From Sphingomonadales bacterium (GTDB taxonomy: Bacteria > Pseudomonadota > Alphaproteobacteria > Sphingomonadales > Sphingomonadaceae): a stretch of 19,055 bases of DNA. Below the pieces are notes generated by a model. The model saw only the letters and a list, made by a program, of their open reading frames with translations, was not told the DNA's origin and made no database searches. Below are positions 1 through 6,986 of the stretch, in pieces. A program made the translations under genes and the position numbers. Within the stretch, counting starts at the first letter, position 1. Every line of letters begins with the position of its first letter. The stretch lies in the NCBI GenBank assembly GCA_004292705.1, contig RDXA01000344.1:1-19055 (forward strand), given 5' to 3'.

Positions 1-1
1 T

Positions 2-124
2 ACCTTCTACGTGACGGATCTGACTGCGGCCAAGGTCAAGGCACCCGAACGGCTTGCCGAAATCGAGGCCGCCTTGCTGTCCGCAGCGAGCGACCAGCGC
101 CAGGAGCAGCTGGAGCAGGCCTGA
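2..124 (+). CDS. glnD: C-terminal end of probable [protein-PII] uridylyltransferase GlnD (partial, 5' end outside window)
   Basis: Only the last 40 codons are present, ending in TGA at 122-124. The visible peptide begins TFYVTDLTAAKVKAPERLAE and continues into a charged helix with an IEAALL core. The FYVTDLTG-type strand followed by an RL..IE..LL helix matches the end of the second ACT domain of alphaproteobacterial GlnD. GlnD is the bifunctional enzyme that uridylylates and deuridylylates PII in response to glutamine. The catalytic nucleotidyltransferase and HD domains would lie upstream and cannot be checked. The next gene starts 112 bp downstream behind its own Shine-Dalgarno, so there is no sign of translational coupling. 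Another ACT-domain protein remains possible because so little is visible. Confidence 0.65.
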   Translation, partial: TFYVTDLTAAKVKAPERLAEIEAALLSAASDQRQEQLEQA

Positions 125-146
125 ATGCCACACCGGCACGCAAATC

Positions 147-175
147 TTGCAGTTTTGCAGAAAGCCGGTTTGCAG
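147..175. repeat. Three TTGCAG direct repeats upstream of the first TonB receptor
   Basis: TTGCAG occurs at 147-152, 155-160 and 170-175, and the last two sit inside TTTGCAG. The cluster lies 62-90 bp before the receptor ATG, where an operator could sit. I do not recognise the regulator, and the repeat could be chance. Confidence 0.3.
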
Positions 176-221
176 CGGGGCACGATCAGATTAGTCAGTT
201 GAAAAAAGCAATCGTACTACA

Positions 222-229
222 GGGGAGAG
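222..229 (+). promoter_or_regulatory. Ribosome binding site of first TonB-dependent receptor
   Basis: GGGGAGAG ends 7 nt before the ATG at 237. It is a strong purine-rich Shine-Dalgarno and fixes the start that gives a clean signal peptide. Confidence 0.7.
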
Positions 230-236
230 ATACACC

Positions 237-2984
237 ATGACATCCTTCACATCGCTGCGCGCGCTGGCGCTGCTGGGAGCCGGCATGGCGCTGATGCCGA
301 CCGCTGGCTTTGCACAGGATACGCAGAGCGACGCCGACGAACCGCTGCCCGAGAACGTCATCATCGTGACCACGCAGGGCCGCAGTCAGGCGCTGGCCGA
401 CGTGCCGGTGGCGATTTCGGCGGTGAGTTCGGAAACCCTGCTCAACAGCGGCGCCAACGACATCCGGCAATTGAACCAGGTCGCTCCTTCGCTGCTGGTG
501 TCCTCGACCGGCTCCGAAGCCAACGGCTCGGCGCGTATCCGCGGGATCGGCACGGTCGGCGACAACCCCGGCCTTGAAAGCTCGGTGCCGGTGTTCATCG
601 ACGGCGTCTATCGCTCGCGCTCGGGTATCGGCCTCAACGAACTGGGCGAAATCGACCGTATCGAAGTGCAGCGCGGCCCGCAGGGCACGCTCGGCGGGCG
701 CAACTCCTCGGCCGGTCTTATCAGCATCTATTCGAAGCAGCCCGAGTTCGAATTCGGCGCCACCGGCGAAGTGACTTACGGCAACTACGATTTCCTGCGC
801 ATCGGCGGCAGTGTGACCGGCCCGATCACTGACACGCTCGCGGCACGGATCGACGGGATCTTCGTCCAGCGCGACGGCTTCTATTTCGACCCGACCAACA
901 ACACCGACGTCAATGACCGCAACCGCTATTTCGTGCGCGGGCAACTGCTGTTCGAGCCGACCGACGATATCTCGATCCGGCTGATCGGCGACTACACCTA
1001 CCGAGACGAGAAATGCTGCGCGGCGACCTATGTCGACGGCACCGTCAACCAGTTCATCGGCGGGCTCAACAATCCCTCGACCCCGCTTGCGCCGCTGCAG
1101 CAAAACGGCAACAACATCATCAACGTGTTGCGCGATCTCGGCCAGCCGCTCGCCGCTTTCAACCAGGGCTATGGGCGGACAGTCTCGGTCACGCGCGGCC
1201 GCAGCTTCGCCGGCGTGACCAAGGACTACGGCGTGTCGGGCCAGATCGACTGGGATTTCGGCGGGGCCAAGCTGACCTCGATCACTGCCTACCGCGAATA
1301 TCGTTCAGGCCAGGGCTCGGACACCGACTATGGCTCGGTCGACATCCTCTATCGCGCTCCCAGCGACGAGGCCTATCGCCAGTTCCACACCTTCACGCAG
1401 GAAATCCGCCTGCAGGGCGAAGCCTTTAACGGCACGCTCGACTGGCTGGTCGGCGGCTTCTTCGCCAACGAGAAGCTGACGGTGCGCGACAACCTGCGGT
1501 TCGGCAACCAGTACGGCCGCTTCGCAAGCTGCCGCATCGTTTCAGGCGGCGGTCTCGCCGGGTTCTATTCCCCGACCGGCCAGGGGTGCCTTTCGCCCAC
1601 CGGTCGAGCCGTGGTTGCCAGTGGCGCGGCAACGGGGGGATCGCCGGTGCTCGGCGCGGCCCTGCTCGGCGGTATCGACCGGCTCGACACGCTCAACGAT
1701 CGCGGTTCGACCATCGACAACTACTTCCAGGACGGCACCAACTGGGCGCTGTTCACCCACAACATCATCAACATCACCGACCGGCTCGCTCTGACTCTCG
1801 GTGTGCGCTACACCAAGGACGAGAAGGACTTCTCGGCCCTGTTCGGAAACGACAACACGGTCTGCACAGCCCAGCAGGCGGCACTTGTGCCGTTCCTGCC
1901 AACCCTCGGAGCGACGGCCGGCGGCCTGATCGGCCTCGCCTGTCAGGGCAACTCCACCGCCGAGCTCAACGGCGTCACGATCCGCGACAACCGGAGCGAG
2001 GACGAATGGACCGGCACCGCCATCCTGTCCTACAAGGCAACCGACGACCTGCTGCTCTATGCCAGCTTTGCGCGCGGCTACAAGGCGGGCGGCTTCAACC
2101 TTGACCGTTCGGCGCTCAAGGCGCCAACCCTGCCGTTCGGTGGCCAGGCCGGGACGCAGGCGCTGGTCCGCAACCTCCAGTTCGATCCCGAGCTGGTCGA
2201 CAGCTACGAACTCGGCGTCAAATATGCGACCGGTCCGTTCAGCGTCAGCGTTGCCGCGTTCCGCTCGGATTTCAGCAACTTCCAGCTGAATACCTTTAAC
2301 GGCACAGTGTTCCTCGTGCAGAACGTCAACGGCTGCAAGGGCGATCTGACGGGTGGGGCTGCCGCCGATACCGATCTCAGCGCGGCGACCGGCACCTGTG
2401 CTGCGGGCGACGTCGGCTTCGGGGTCCGCACGCAAGGTCTCGAAATCGAAGCGCAGATGAACCCGGCAGACGACTTCAACGTCGCCGCCGGTCTCACCTA
2501 CGCCAAGACCGACTACCGCGATGACCTCGTCGGCAACGCCTCGGGTGCGCCGCTCGATCCTGCGCTGCGCAAGCTGCCGGGCGACAATCTGTCGAACGCC
2601 CCGGAATTGGTGGCCACCGGCAGCGTCACCTGGACGCCCGAGATCGGCTCCAGCGGCCTCACCGGCCTGTTCTACATCGACGGGCGCCTGACCTCGGACT
2701 TCAACACCGGCTCCGACCTGTTCCCGCAGAAGGAGCAGGACGGGTTTGCCCTGTTCAACGCGCGCATTGGCATCCGCGGGCCGGACCTCAAGTGGTCGCT
2801 GGAGTTCTGGGGCCAGAACATCTTCGATAAGAACAATGCGCAGGTCGCATTCAACTCGCCGTTCCAGGCGGGCACGACCTCCGCGCCCTTCATCGACCCG
2901 CAGTTCCCGGGCGGCCGTCAGATCTTCTCGCAGTTCCTCGCCGAACCGCGCACCTACGGGGTAACCGCAAGGTTCAACTTCTGA
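237..2984 (+). CDS. TonB-dependent outer membrane receptor (915 aa)
   Basis: This is an outer membrane active transporter that binds a ligand at the surface and imports it with energy from TonB-ExbBD. A signal peptide covers residues 1-26 with cleavage after GFA. A TonB box (ENVIIVTT, 39-46) and a plug domain (about 50-165, with VFIDGVYRSR and IEVQRGPQGTLGG) follow. The 22-stranded barrel ends in the terminal Phe of YGVTARFNF, the usual BAM signal. Length is typical for the large sphingomonad receptors. All eight mature-region cysteines fall in close pairs: 260/261, 432/451, 543/569 and 700/721, which suggests disulfide-closed surface loops. No SusD, TonB or regulator gene is adjacent, so the substrate is unknown; siderophores, vitamins, aromatic compounds and glycans are all possible. 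An intrinsic terminator follows directly, so the gene is probably monocistronic. Confidence 0.95.
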   Translation: MTSFTSLRALALLGAGMALMPTAGFAQDTQSDADEPLPENVIIVTTQGRSQALADVPVAISAVSSETLLNSGANDIRQLNQVAPSLLVSSTGSEANGSARIRGIGTVGDNPGLESSVPVFIDGVYRSRSGIGLNELGEIDRIEVQRGPQGTLGGRNSSAGLISIYSKQPEFEFGATGEVTYGNYDFLRIGGSVTGPITDTLAARIDGIFVQRDGFYFDPTNNTDVNDRNRYFVRGQLLFEPTDDISIRLIGDYTYRDEKCCAATYVDGTVNQFIGGLNNPSTPLAPLQQNGNNIINVLRDLGQPLAAFNQGYGRTVSVTRGRSFAGVTKDYGVSGQIDWDFGGAKLTSITAYREYRSGQGSDTDYGSVDILYRAPSDEAYRQFHTFTQEIRLQGEAFNGTLDWLVGGFFANEKLTVRDNLRFGNQYGRFASCRIVSGGGLAGFYSPTGQGCLSPTGRAVVASGAATGGSPVLGAALLGGIDRLDTLNDRGSTIDNYFQDGTNWALFTHNIINITDRLALTLGVRYTKDEKDFSALFGNDNTVCTAQQAALVPFLPTLGATAGGLIGLACQGNSTAELNGVTIRDNRSEDEWTGTAILSYKATDDLLLYASFARGYKAGGFNLDRSALKAPTLPFGGQAGTQALVRNLQFDPELVDSYELGVKYATGPFSVSVAAFRSDFSNFQLNTFNGTVFLVQNVNGCKGDLTGGAAADTDLSAATGTCAAGDVGFGVRTQGLEIEAQMNPADDFNVAAGLTYAKTDYRDDLVGNASGAPLDPALRKLPGDNLSNAPELVATGSVTWTPEIGSSGLTGLFYIDGRLTSDFNTGSDLFPQKEQDGFALFNARIGIRGPDLKWSLEFWGQNIFDKNNAQVAFNSPFQAGTTSAPFIDPQFPGGRQIFSQFLAEPRTYGVTARFNF

Positions 2985-3012
2985 ACCGCCGCGCTATCGC
3001 AACACGGAAAGG

Positions 3013-3045
3013 GGGCGCTCCGGCAACGGGGCGCCCTTCTTCGTT
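3013..3045 (+). terminator. Rho-independent terminator after first TonB receptor
   Basis: GGGCGC at 3013-3018 pairs with GCGCCC at 3031-3036 around a 12-nt loop. The T-rich tail TTCTTCGTT follows at 3037-3045. It lies 28 bp after the receptor stop and just before the convergent yggS stop. The upstream A-rich side is weak as a minus-strand tail, so it probably acts mainly on the plus strand. Confidence 0.75.
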
Positions 3046-3056
3046 GCGAGGTGGGG

Positions 3057-3719
3057 TCAGCCTCTGTGGCCGAAGAGCGCGGTGCCGACCCTGACGCAAG
3101 TCGCGCCGAGCATGACAGCAGTCTCGTAATCCCCGCTCATGCCCATGCTGAGGCCGGTGAGGCCGTGATCGGATGCCAGCTTCGCCAGCAGGGCAAAGAA
3201 CGGTGCGGCTTCGGTGTCGGCGGGCGGAATGCACATCAGCCCGGCAAGCGGAATACCGCTGGCCCGCACGCCGTCCAGAAATGCCGGGAGATCGGCCAGC
3301 GGACAGCCGCCCTTTTGCGGTTCATCCCCGATATTGACCTGCACGAAACACGGCACTGCCTTGCCCGCCTTGTCCATCGCCTTGGCAAGCGCTGTCAGCA
3401 GGCTTGGGCGGTCCAGCGAATGGATCACATCAAACAGGGCCACGGCTTCCTCGGCCTTGTTCGATTGGAGCTGGCCGATGAGGTGCAGTTCGATGTCGGG
3501 ATGGGCTGCGCGCAGAGCGGGCCACTTGCCTTGCGCTTCCTGCACCCGGTTCTCGCCAAACACGCGCTGGCCGGCATCGATCAGGGGCCGGATCGCCTCG
3601 GCATCATGGGTCTTGCTCACCGCGATCAGCGTCACCTCGGCAGGTTCCCGCCGGGCAGGCTTGCACACGCGGGCAATGTTGGCGCGGACTTCGGCGAGAC
3701 GGGAGGATGCACTTTCCAT
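3057..3719 (-). CDS. yggS: YggS/PLPBP family pyridoxal-phosphate homeostasis protein (220 aa)
   Basis: This is a cytoplasmic fold-type III (alanine-racemase-like barrel) PLP-binding protein of the YggS/PipY/PLPHP family. The family controls free PLP and amino/keto acid balance and has no established catalytic activity. The PLP lysine is K36 in AVSKTH. Other signatures in order are FGENRVQEA, HLIGQLQSNK, FVQVNIGDEPQKGG, GLMCIPP, LSMGMSGDYE and VRVGTALFG; the last groups bind the cofactor phosphate. Length is normal for the family. I chose the ATG at 3719, which gives MESASSRLAEVR; an upstream extension in frame would run through the neighbouring thiE-like gene. The start codon overlaps that of the divergent gene by two bases, so its promoter must lie inside the neighbour's coding sequence. 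Confidence 0.93.
   Translation of the reverse strand: MESASSRLAEVRANIARVCKPARREPAEVTLIAVSKTHDAEAIRPLIDAGQRVFGENRVQEAQGKWPALRAAHPDIELHLIGQLQSNKAEEAVALFDVIHSLDRPSLLTALAKAMDKAGKAVPCFVQVNIGDEPQKGGCPLADLPAFLDGVRASGIPLAGLMCIPPADTEAAPFFALLAKLASDHGLTGLSMGMSGDYETAVMLGATCVRVGTALFGHRG
3701..3706 (+). promoter_or_regulatory. Shine-Dalgarno supporting the 3718 start of the ThiE-like gene
   Basis: GGGAGG lies 11 nt before the ATG at 3718 and inside the 5' end of yggS on the other strand. It favours 3718 over the GTG at 3742, which has no good purine run before it. The spacing is slightly long. Confidence 0.4.
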
Positions 3720-4278
3720 GGGCGCGCTGTATAGCGGGCCGGTGACGCGCGCAAAGCCCCTCCCTGTCCTGTGGCTGATCAGCGATGCGCGGAACGATGC
3801 GGGGCTGGATCTCGCGCTGGCCCGCTTGCCGCGCGGATCGGGCTTCATCTATCGCCACTATCACCTGCCGGGGCCGCAGCGGCTGGCGCGCTTCTGGGCG
3901 CTGCGGCAGATGGCGAAAGCGCGCGGCCATGTGATGATCCTTGCCGATTCGGCGCTTACCGCCCGCGAATGGGGAGCGGACGGGATTTATGGAGCACCGC
4001 GCGCCCTGGTCCCGCGCCGCGCCGGGCTGATCCACCTTGCCACCGCGCATGATCTCGCCGAACTGGGGCTTGCCGCACGGCTCGGCGCGGACGCAGCGCT
4101 GCTTTCGCCGGTGTTCCCGACCCGCTCCCACCCCGGCGGCGCAGTGCTGGGCGCTGTGCGGTTCCGCCTGCTCGCAAGGCAAGCGCGGCTACCGGTGATC
4201 GCGCTTGGCGGGATGACGGCAAAGCGCGCGCGCGGCCTCGGCTGGCCACGCTGGGCCGCCATCGACGGGTTGAGTTAG
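3718..4278 (+). CDS. ThiE/TenI-family TIM-barrel protein, thiamine phosphate synthase-like (186 aa)
   Basis: This resembles thiamine phosphate synthase, which joins HMP pyrophosphate to thiazole phosphate. The best matches are LLSPVFPTRSHPGG (128-141, equivalent to the FPTxTK phosphate loop) and VIALGGM (160-166, the terminal GG strand). The early active-site segments are altered. Where ThiE has a QxRxK motif this protein reads YRHYHL (45-50), where ThiE has IINDR it reads MILADS (73-78), and the GVHLGQ segment reads GIYGAP (90-95). At 186 aa it is shorter than the usual 205-220 aa. It may therefore be a divergent ThiE or a TenI-like paralogue with another role. The start is uncertain: ATG 3718 has an SD, while GTG 3742 would give MTRAKPLPV and remove the overlap with yggS. 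Confidence 0.8.
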   Translation: MGALYSGPVTRAKPLPVLWLISDARNDAGLDLALARLPRGSGFIYRHYHLPGPQRLARFWALRQMAKARGHVMILADSALTAREWGADGIYGAPRALVPRRAGLIHLATAHDLAELGLAARLGADAALLSPVFPTRSHPGGAVLGAVRFRLLARQARLPVIALGGMTAKRARGLGWPRWAAIDGLS

Positions 4279-4302
4279 ACCCTTCGCTTCATCGCTCTTG
4301 CC

Positions 4303-4331
4303 TTGACCGGAGTCCCTTGAGGATTCATGAT
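4303..4331 (+). promoter_or_regulatory. Candidate sigma-70 promoter of ftsK
   Basis: TTGACC (4303-4308) and CATGAT (4326-4331) are separated by exactly 17 bp. They match the -35 consensus at 5 of 6 positions and the -10 at 4 of 6. Transcription would begin near 4338, downstream of the in-frame TTG at 4317 and before the SD at 4343. This supports the ATG at 4356. It is a prediction by eye. Confidence 0.4.
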
Positions 4332-4342
4332 GTGTTCCGCTC

Positions 4343-4347
4343 AGGAG
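4343..4347 (+). promoter_or_regulatory. Ribosome binding site deciding the ftsK start
   Basis: AGGAG lies 8 nt before the ATG at 4356. The alternative in-frame TTG at 4317 has no comparable site. Confidence 0.7.
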
Positions 4348-4355
4348 ACAGCCCC

Positions 4356-6770
4356 ATGGCCAGCCGCGCGGTAAACCCCGTCAAACCCGGTCGTCAGACC
4401 GACGCCGAATGGCGCGCAGGCCTGCGTCGTTCGTTGCGCCGCATCGCCCAGATGACCGGCGCAGGCCTGCTGCTGGGCGCAGGTGTCTTCCTTGCGCTGG
4501 CGCTCGCCAGCTATACCCAGACCGACCCAAGCCCCTCGACCGCCGCCGATCCGGGCGCGATCGCCAACTGGATGGGACGGGCCGGGGCGTGGGTGGCAGA
4601 CCGAGTGCTGCTGGTCTTCGGCCTGCCCGGCGTGCTGCTGCTGCCGCTGCTCTATGTCTCCGCGCGCAAGCTGTGGCGTGATGTGGAGAACGGCGATGCA
4701 CCGGAAACCACCGCATGGTGGATGCCGACCGCGCTGCTGCTGATCGCCATGACGCTGATCGCGACGGTGCTGAGCCTCGTTTTTCAGGGTCCGGGCGGCA
4801 CCTTGCCTGCACAGGCGGGCGGCCTTGCCGGACTGCTCGGCGCGGGCGCAATCCAGGCGGTCGCCGCGCGGTTTGGCGAAGGGGCAGAAGGCTGGGTGAT
4901 CCTCGGCCTCGCCCTGACCAGCCTCGCGCTCGGCGTTGCGCTCCTGACCCGGATCTTCGCCATCGACTGGCGGGTGTTGATGAGCCTGCCGGACTTCCTG
5001 GGCGGCGGATCGCTCGCGGGGCTGCTGCGTCGCCTGCCACTGCCGGGCCGTCAGCCCGCGCCCGCGCTGACCTTTGCTGGAGAGATCGACGACGATGATG
5101 ACACCGCCACCGCGCGTCCGCGCCGCGGCGGCAAAGGCGAAATCGCATCGGTCGCCCTTGATGATCGCCCGCGCCGCGCGCCTGAAATCTCGGACCCCTC
5201 GGCCCCGCCCCGGCGCGCGCCGACCGGCAAGACCGCGCAACGCGACATGTTCGCGCCCTTCAACCTGCCGAGCCTCGATCTGCTGGCCGAACCGCCACAG
5301 GACAAGGCGCCCAAGCTCGACAAGCTGGCGCTGGAACGCAATGCACGGCTGCTCGAAAACGTACTCGACGATTTCAATGTGAAGGGCGAGATCACCGCCG
5401 TGCGCACCGGGCCGGTGGTGACCATGTACGAGCTTGAGCCTGCCCCCGGCATCAAGGCCAGCCGCGTGATCGGCCTTGCCGAAGATATTGCCCGCAACAT
5501 GAGTGCGATTTCCGCGCGCGTCTCGCCGATCCCCGGGCGCACCGTGATGGGGATCGAACTGCCCAATCAGGATCGCCAGGTGGTGATGCTGAAGGAGTTG
5601 GCGGCGTGTGCCGATTTTGCCGATGCCAAGGGCAGCCTGCCGATCATCCTCGGCAAGGATATCGCAGGCGAACCGATCATCGCCGATCTCGCCGCCATGC
5701 CGCACCTTTTGGTGGCGGGCACCACCGGGAGCGGCAAGTCGGTCGGGCTCAACGTGATCCTGCTTTCGCTGCTCTACCGCTTCACGCCGACAGAGCTGCG
5801 CCTGATCCTGATCGATCCCAAGGTGCTGGAACTCAAGACCTATGACGATATCCCGCACCTGCTTTCGCCGGTGGTGACGGAGCCGGCCAAGTCGGTGCGC
5901 GCGCTGAAGTGGGCGGTCGAGGAGATGGAACGGCGCTACCGGATGATGAGCGCCATCAGCTCGCGCAATATCCATTCGTTCAACGAAAAGGTCAGCGCCG
6001 CGATCGCCAAGGGCAAGCCCTTGGGCCGCCGGGTGCAGACCGGGTTCGATCCTGAAACCGGCGAGCAATTGTTCGAGGAAGAACAGCTCGATTACCAGCC
6101 GCTGCCGCAGATCGTGCTGATCGTGGACGAACTCGCTGACCTGATGGTGACGGTCGGCAAGGAAATCGAAGTGCTGATCCAGCGCCTCAGCCAGAAAAGC
6201 CGCGCGGCCGGCATCCACCTGATCATGGCGACGCAGCGCCCCTCGGTCGACGTCATCACCGGGGTGATCAAGGCCAACCTGCCGACCCGCATCAGCTTCA
6301 AGGTGACCAGCCGGATCGACAGCCGCACGATCCTCGGCGAGCAGGGCGCGGAGCAGCTGCTTGGCAAGGGCGACATGCTCTACAAGCCCAACACCGGCGC
6401 GATGGTGCGCGTCCACGGGCCCTTCGTCTCCGACGAGGAGGTCGAGGCCGTGGCCGATCACTGGCGCGGCCAGGGCGCGCCAGAATATGTCGACGCCGTC
6501 ACCGAAGAGCCGGAAGAAGGCTTCGGCTTCGGCTTCGAGGACGAATTCACCGCTTCGGACAATCCCGAAGAACGCAAGTATCGTCAGGCCTGCCAGATCG
6601 TGTTCGAGAACCAGAAGGCCTCAGGCTCGTGGCTCCAGCGCCAGATGGGCGTGGGCTACAACACCGCGGCCAAGTGGATCGAGCGGATGGAGGAAGACGG
6701 CTTCGTCGGCCCGGCGAACCATGTCGGCCGTCGCGAGATCTTCCGCGATCGCGACGGCAATCCGCTCTGA
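4356..6770 (+). CDS. ftsK: DNA translocase FtsK (804 aa)
   Basis: FtsK is the septum-anchored hexameric ATPase that pumps DNA so chromosome termini are cleared and dimers resolved by XerCD at division. The N-terminus has four or five membrane segments, at about 33-52, 83-107, 127-148, 155-175 and 182-203. A short Asp/Arg/Pro-rich linker follows (about 230-300). The motor has Walker A GTTGSGKS (455-462), Walker B LIVDELAD with D591/E592, and the TQRPSVDVITG segment after it. The C-terminal winged-helix gamma domain (about 735-804, with WLQRQMGVGYNTAAKWIERM) is the part that reads KOPS sequences and contacts XerD. The linker is short, as in alphaproteobacterial FtsK proteins. The long open frame antisense to this gene is a GC-rich shadow. 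Confidence 0.97.
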   Translation: MASRAVNPVKPGRQTDAEWRAGLRRSLRRIAQMTGAGLLLGAGVFLALALASYTQTDPSPSTAADPGAIANWMGRAGAWVADRVLLVFGLPGVLLLPLLYVSARKLWRDVENGDAPETTAWWMPTALLLIAMTLIATVLSLVFQGPGGTLPAQAGGLAGLLGAGAIQAVAARFGEGAEGWVILGLALTSLALGVALLTRIFAIDWRVLMSLPDFLGGGSLAGLLRRLPLPGRQPAPALTFAGEIDDDDDTATARPRRGGKGEIASVALDDRPRRAPEISDPSAPPRRAPTGKTAQRDMFAPFNLPSLDLLAEPPQDKAPKLDKLALERNARLLENVLDDFNVKGEITAVRTGPVVTMYELEPAPGIKASRVIGLAEDIARNMSAISARVSPIPGRTVMGIELPNQDRQVVMLKELAACADFADAKGSLPIILGKDIAGEPIIADLAAMPHLLVAGTTGSGKSVGLNVILLSLLYRFTPTELRLILIDPKVLELKTYDDIPHLLSPVVTEPAKSVRALKWAVEEMERRYRMMSAISSRNIHSFNEKVSAAIAKGKPLGRRVQTGFDPETGEQLFEEEQLDYQPLPQIVLIVDELADLMVTVGKEIEVLIQRLSQKSRAAGIHLIMATQRPSVDVITGVIKANLPTRISFKVTSRIDSRTILGEQGAEQLLGKGDMLYKPNTGAMVRVHGPFVSDEEVEAVADHWRGQGAPEYVDAVTEEPEEGFGFGFEDEFTASDNPEERKYRQACQIVFENQKASGSWLQRQMGVGYNTAAKWIERMEEDGFVGPANHVGRREIFRDRDGNPL

Positions 6771-6817
6771 TCCTTACGCGGAAGCACTGCGAAGCGTGAA
6801 CGCTGCCCGGAGCGGGG

Positions 6818-6859
6818 GCCGCATTAGGGGTGTGCGCCAGCGCATAATGCGGCGCATAA
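6818..6859. repeat. Bulged inverted repeat plus direct repeat between ftsK and the second TonB receptor
   Basis: GCCGCATTA (6818-6826) is exactly complementary to TAATGCGGC (6845-6853). Inside it TGCG (6833-6836) pairs with CGCA (6841-6844) around the tetraloop CCAG. The result is 13 pairs interrupted only by a one-sided 6-nt bulge (GGGGTG). The octamer GCGCATAA also repeats directly at 6840-6847 and 6852-6859. No T-run follows, so this is not a standard terminator. It could be a leader RNA structure, a dyad operator or a REP-like element. Confidence 0.5.
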
Positions 6860-6972
6860 AGATGCAATTCGGCAACGTCCCGAAACTGTAAATCCGCCGT
6901 AACCCAGCCTTCATCGGAGCGTCGCTGCACCGTCACCAAGCGGTGTCACGGGCAAGGCCTCTCTCCACCGAT

Positions 6973-6977
6973 AAGGG
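6973..6977 (+). promoter_or_regulatory. Ribosome binding site of second TonB receptor
   Basis: AAGGG ends 9 nt before the ATG at 6987, which begins a good signal peptide. Confidence 0.5.
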
Positions 6978-6986
6978 CACATCCCG

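Noticed and set aside
1542..2435. 297-codon antisense frame in the first TonB receptor
   Set aside because: No recognisable protein, no ribosome site, and the sense frame is a complete receptor.
4317..4355. TTG start extending FtsK by 13 residues
   Set aside because: It overlaps the candidate promoter and has no ribosome site, whereas ATG 4356 has AGGAG at 8 nt.
4341..6461. 706-codon open frame antisense to ftsK
   Set aside because: Its product is a His/Asp/Arg/Gln-rich shadow with no domain, and it lies exactly over a well-supported FtsK. Such frames are expected opposite GC-rich genes.
6847..6891. 14-codon ORF after the leader hairpin, possible leader peptide
   Set aside because: No Shine-Dalgarno, no run of regulatory codons and no attenuator-like terminator after it.
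6928..6945. CACCG/CGGTG dyad just before the second receptor
   Set aside because: The arms are only 5 bp with an 8-nt loop in GC-rich DNA; too weak to separate from background.
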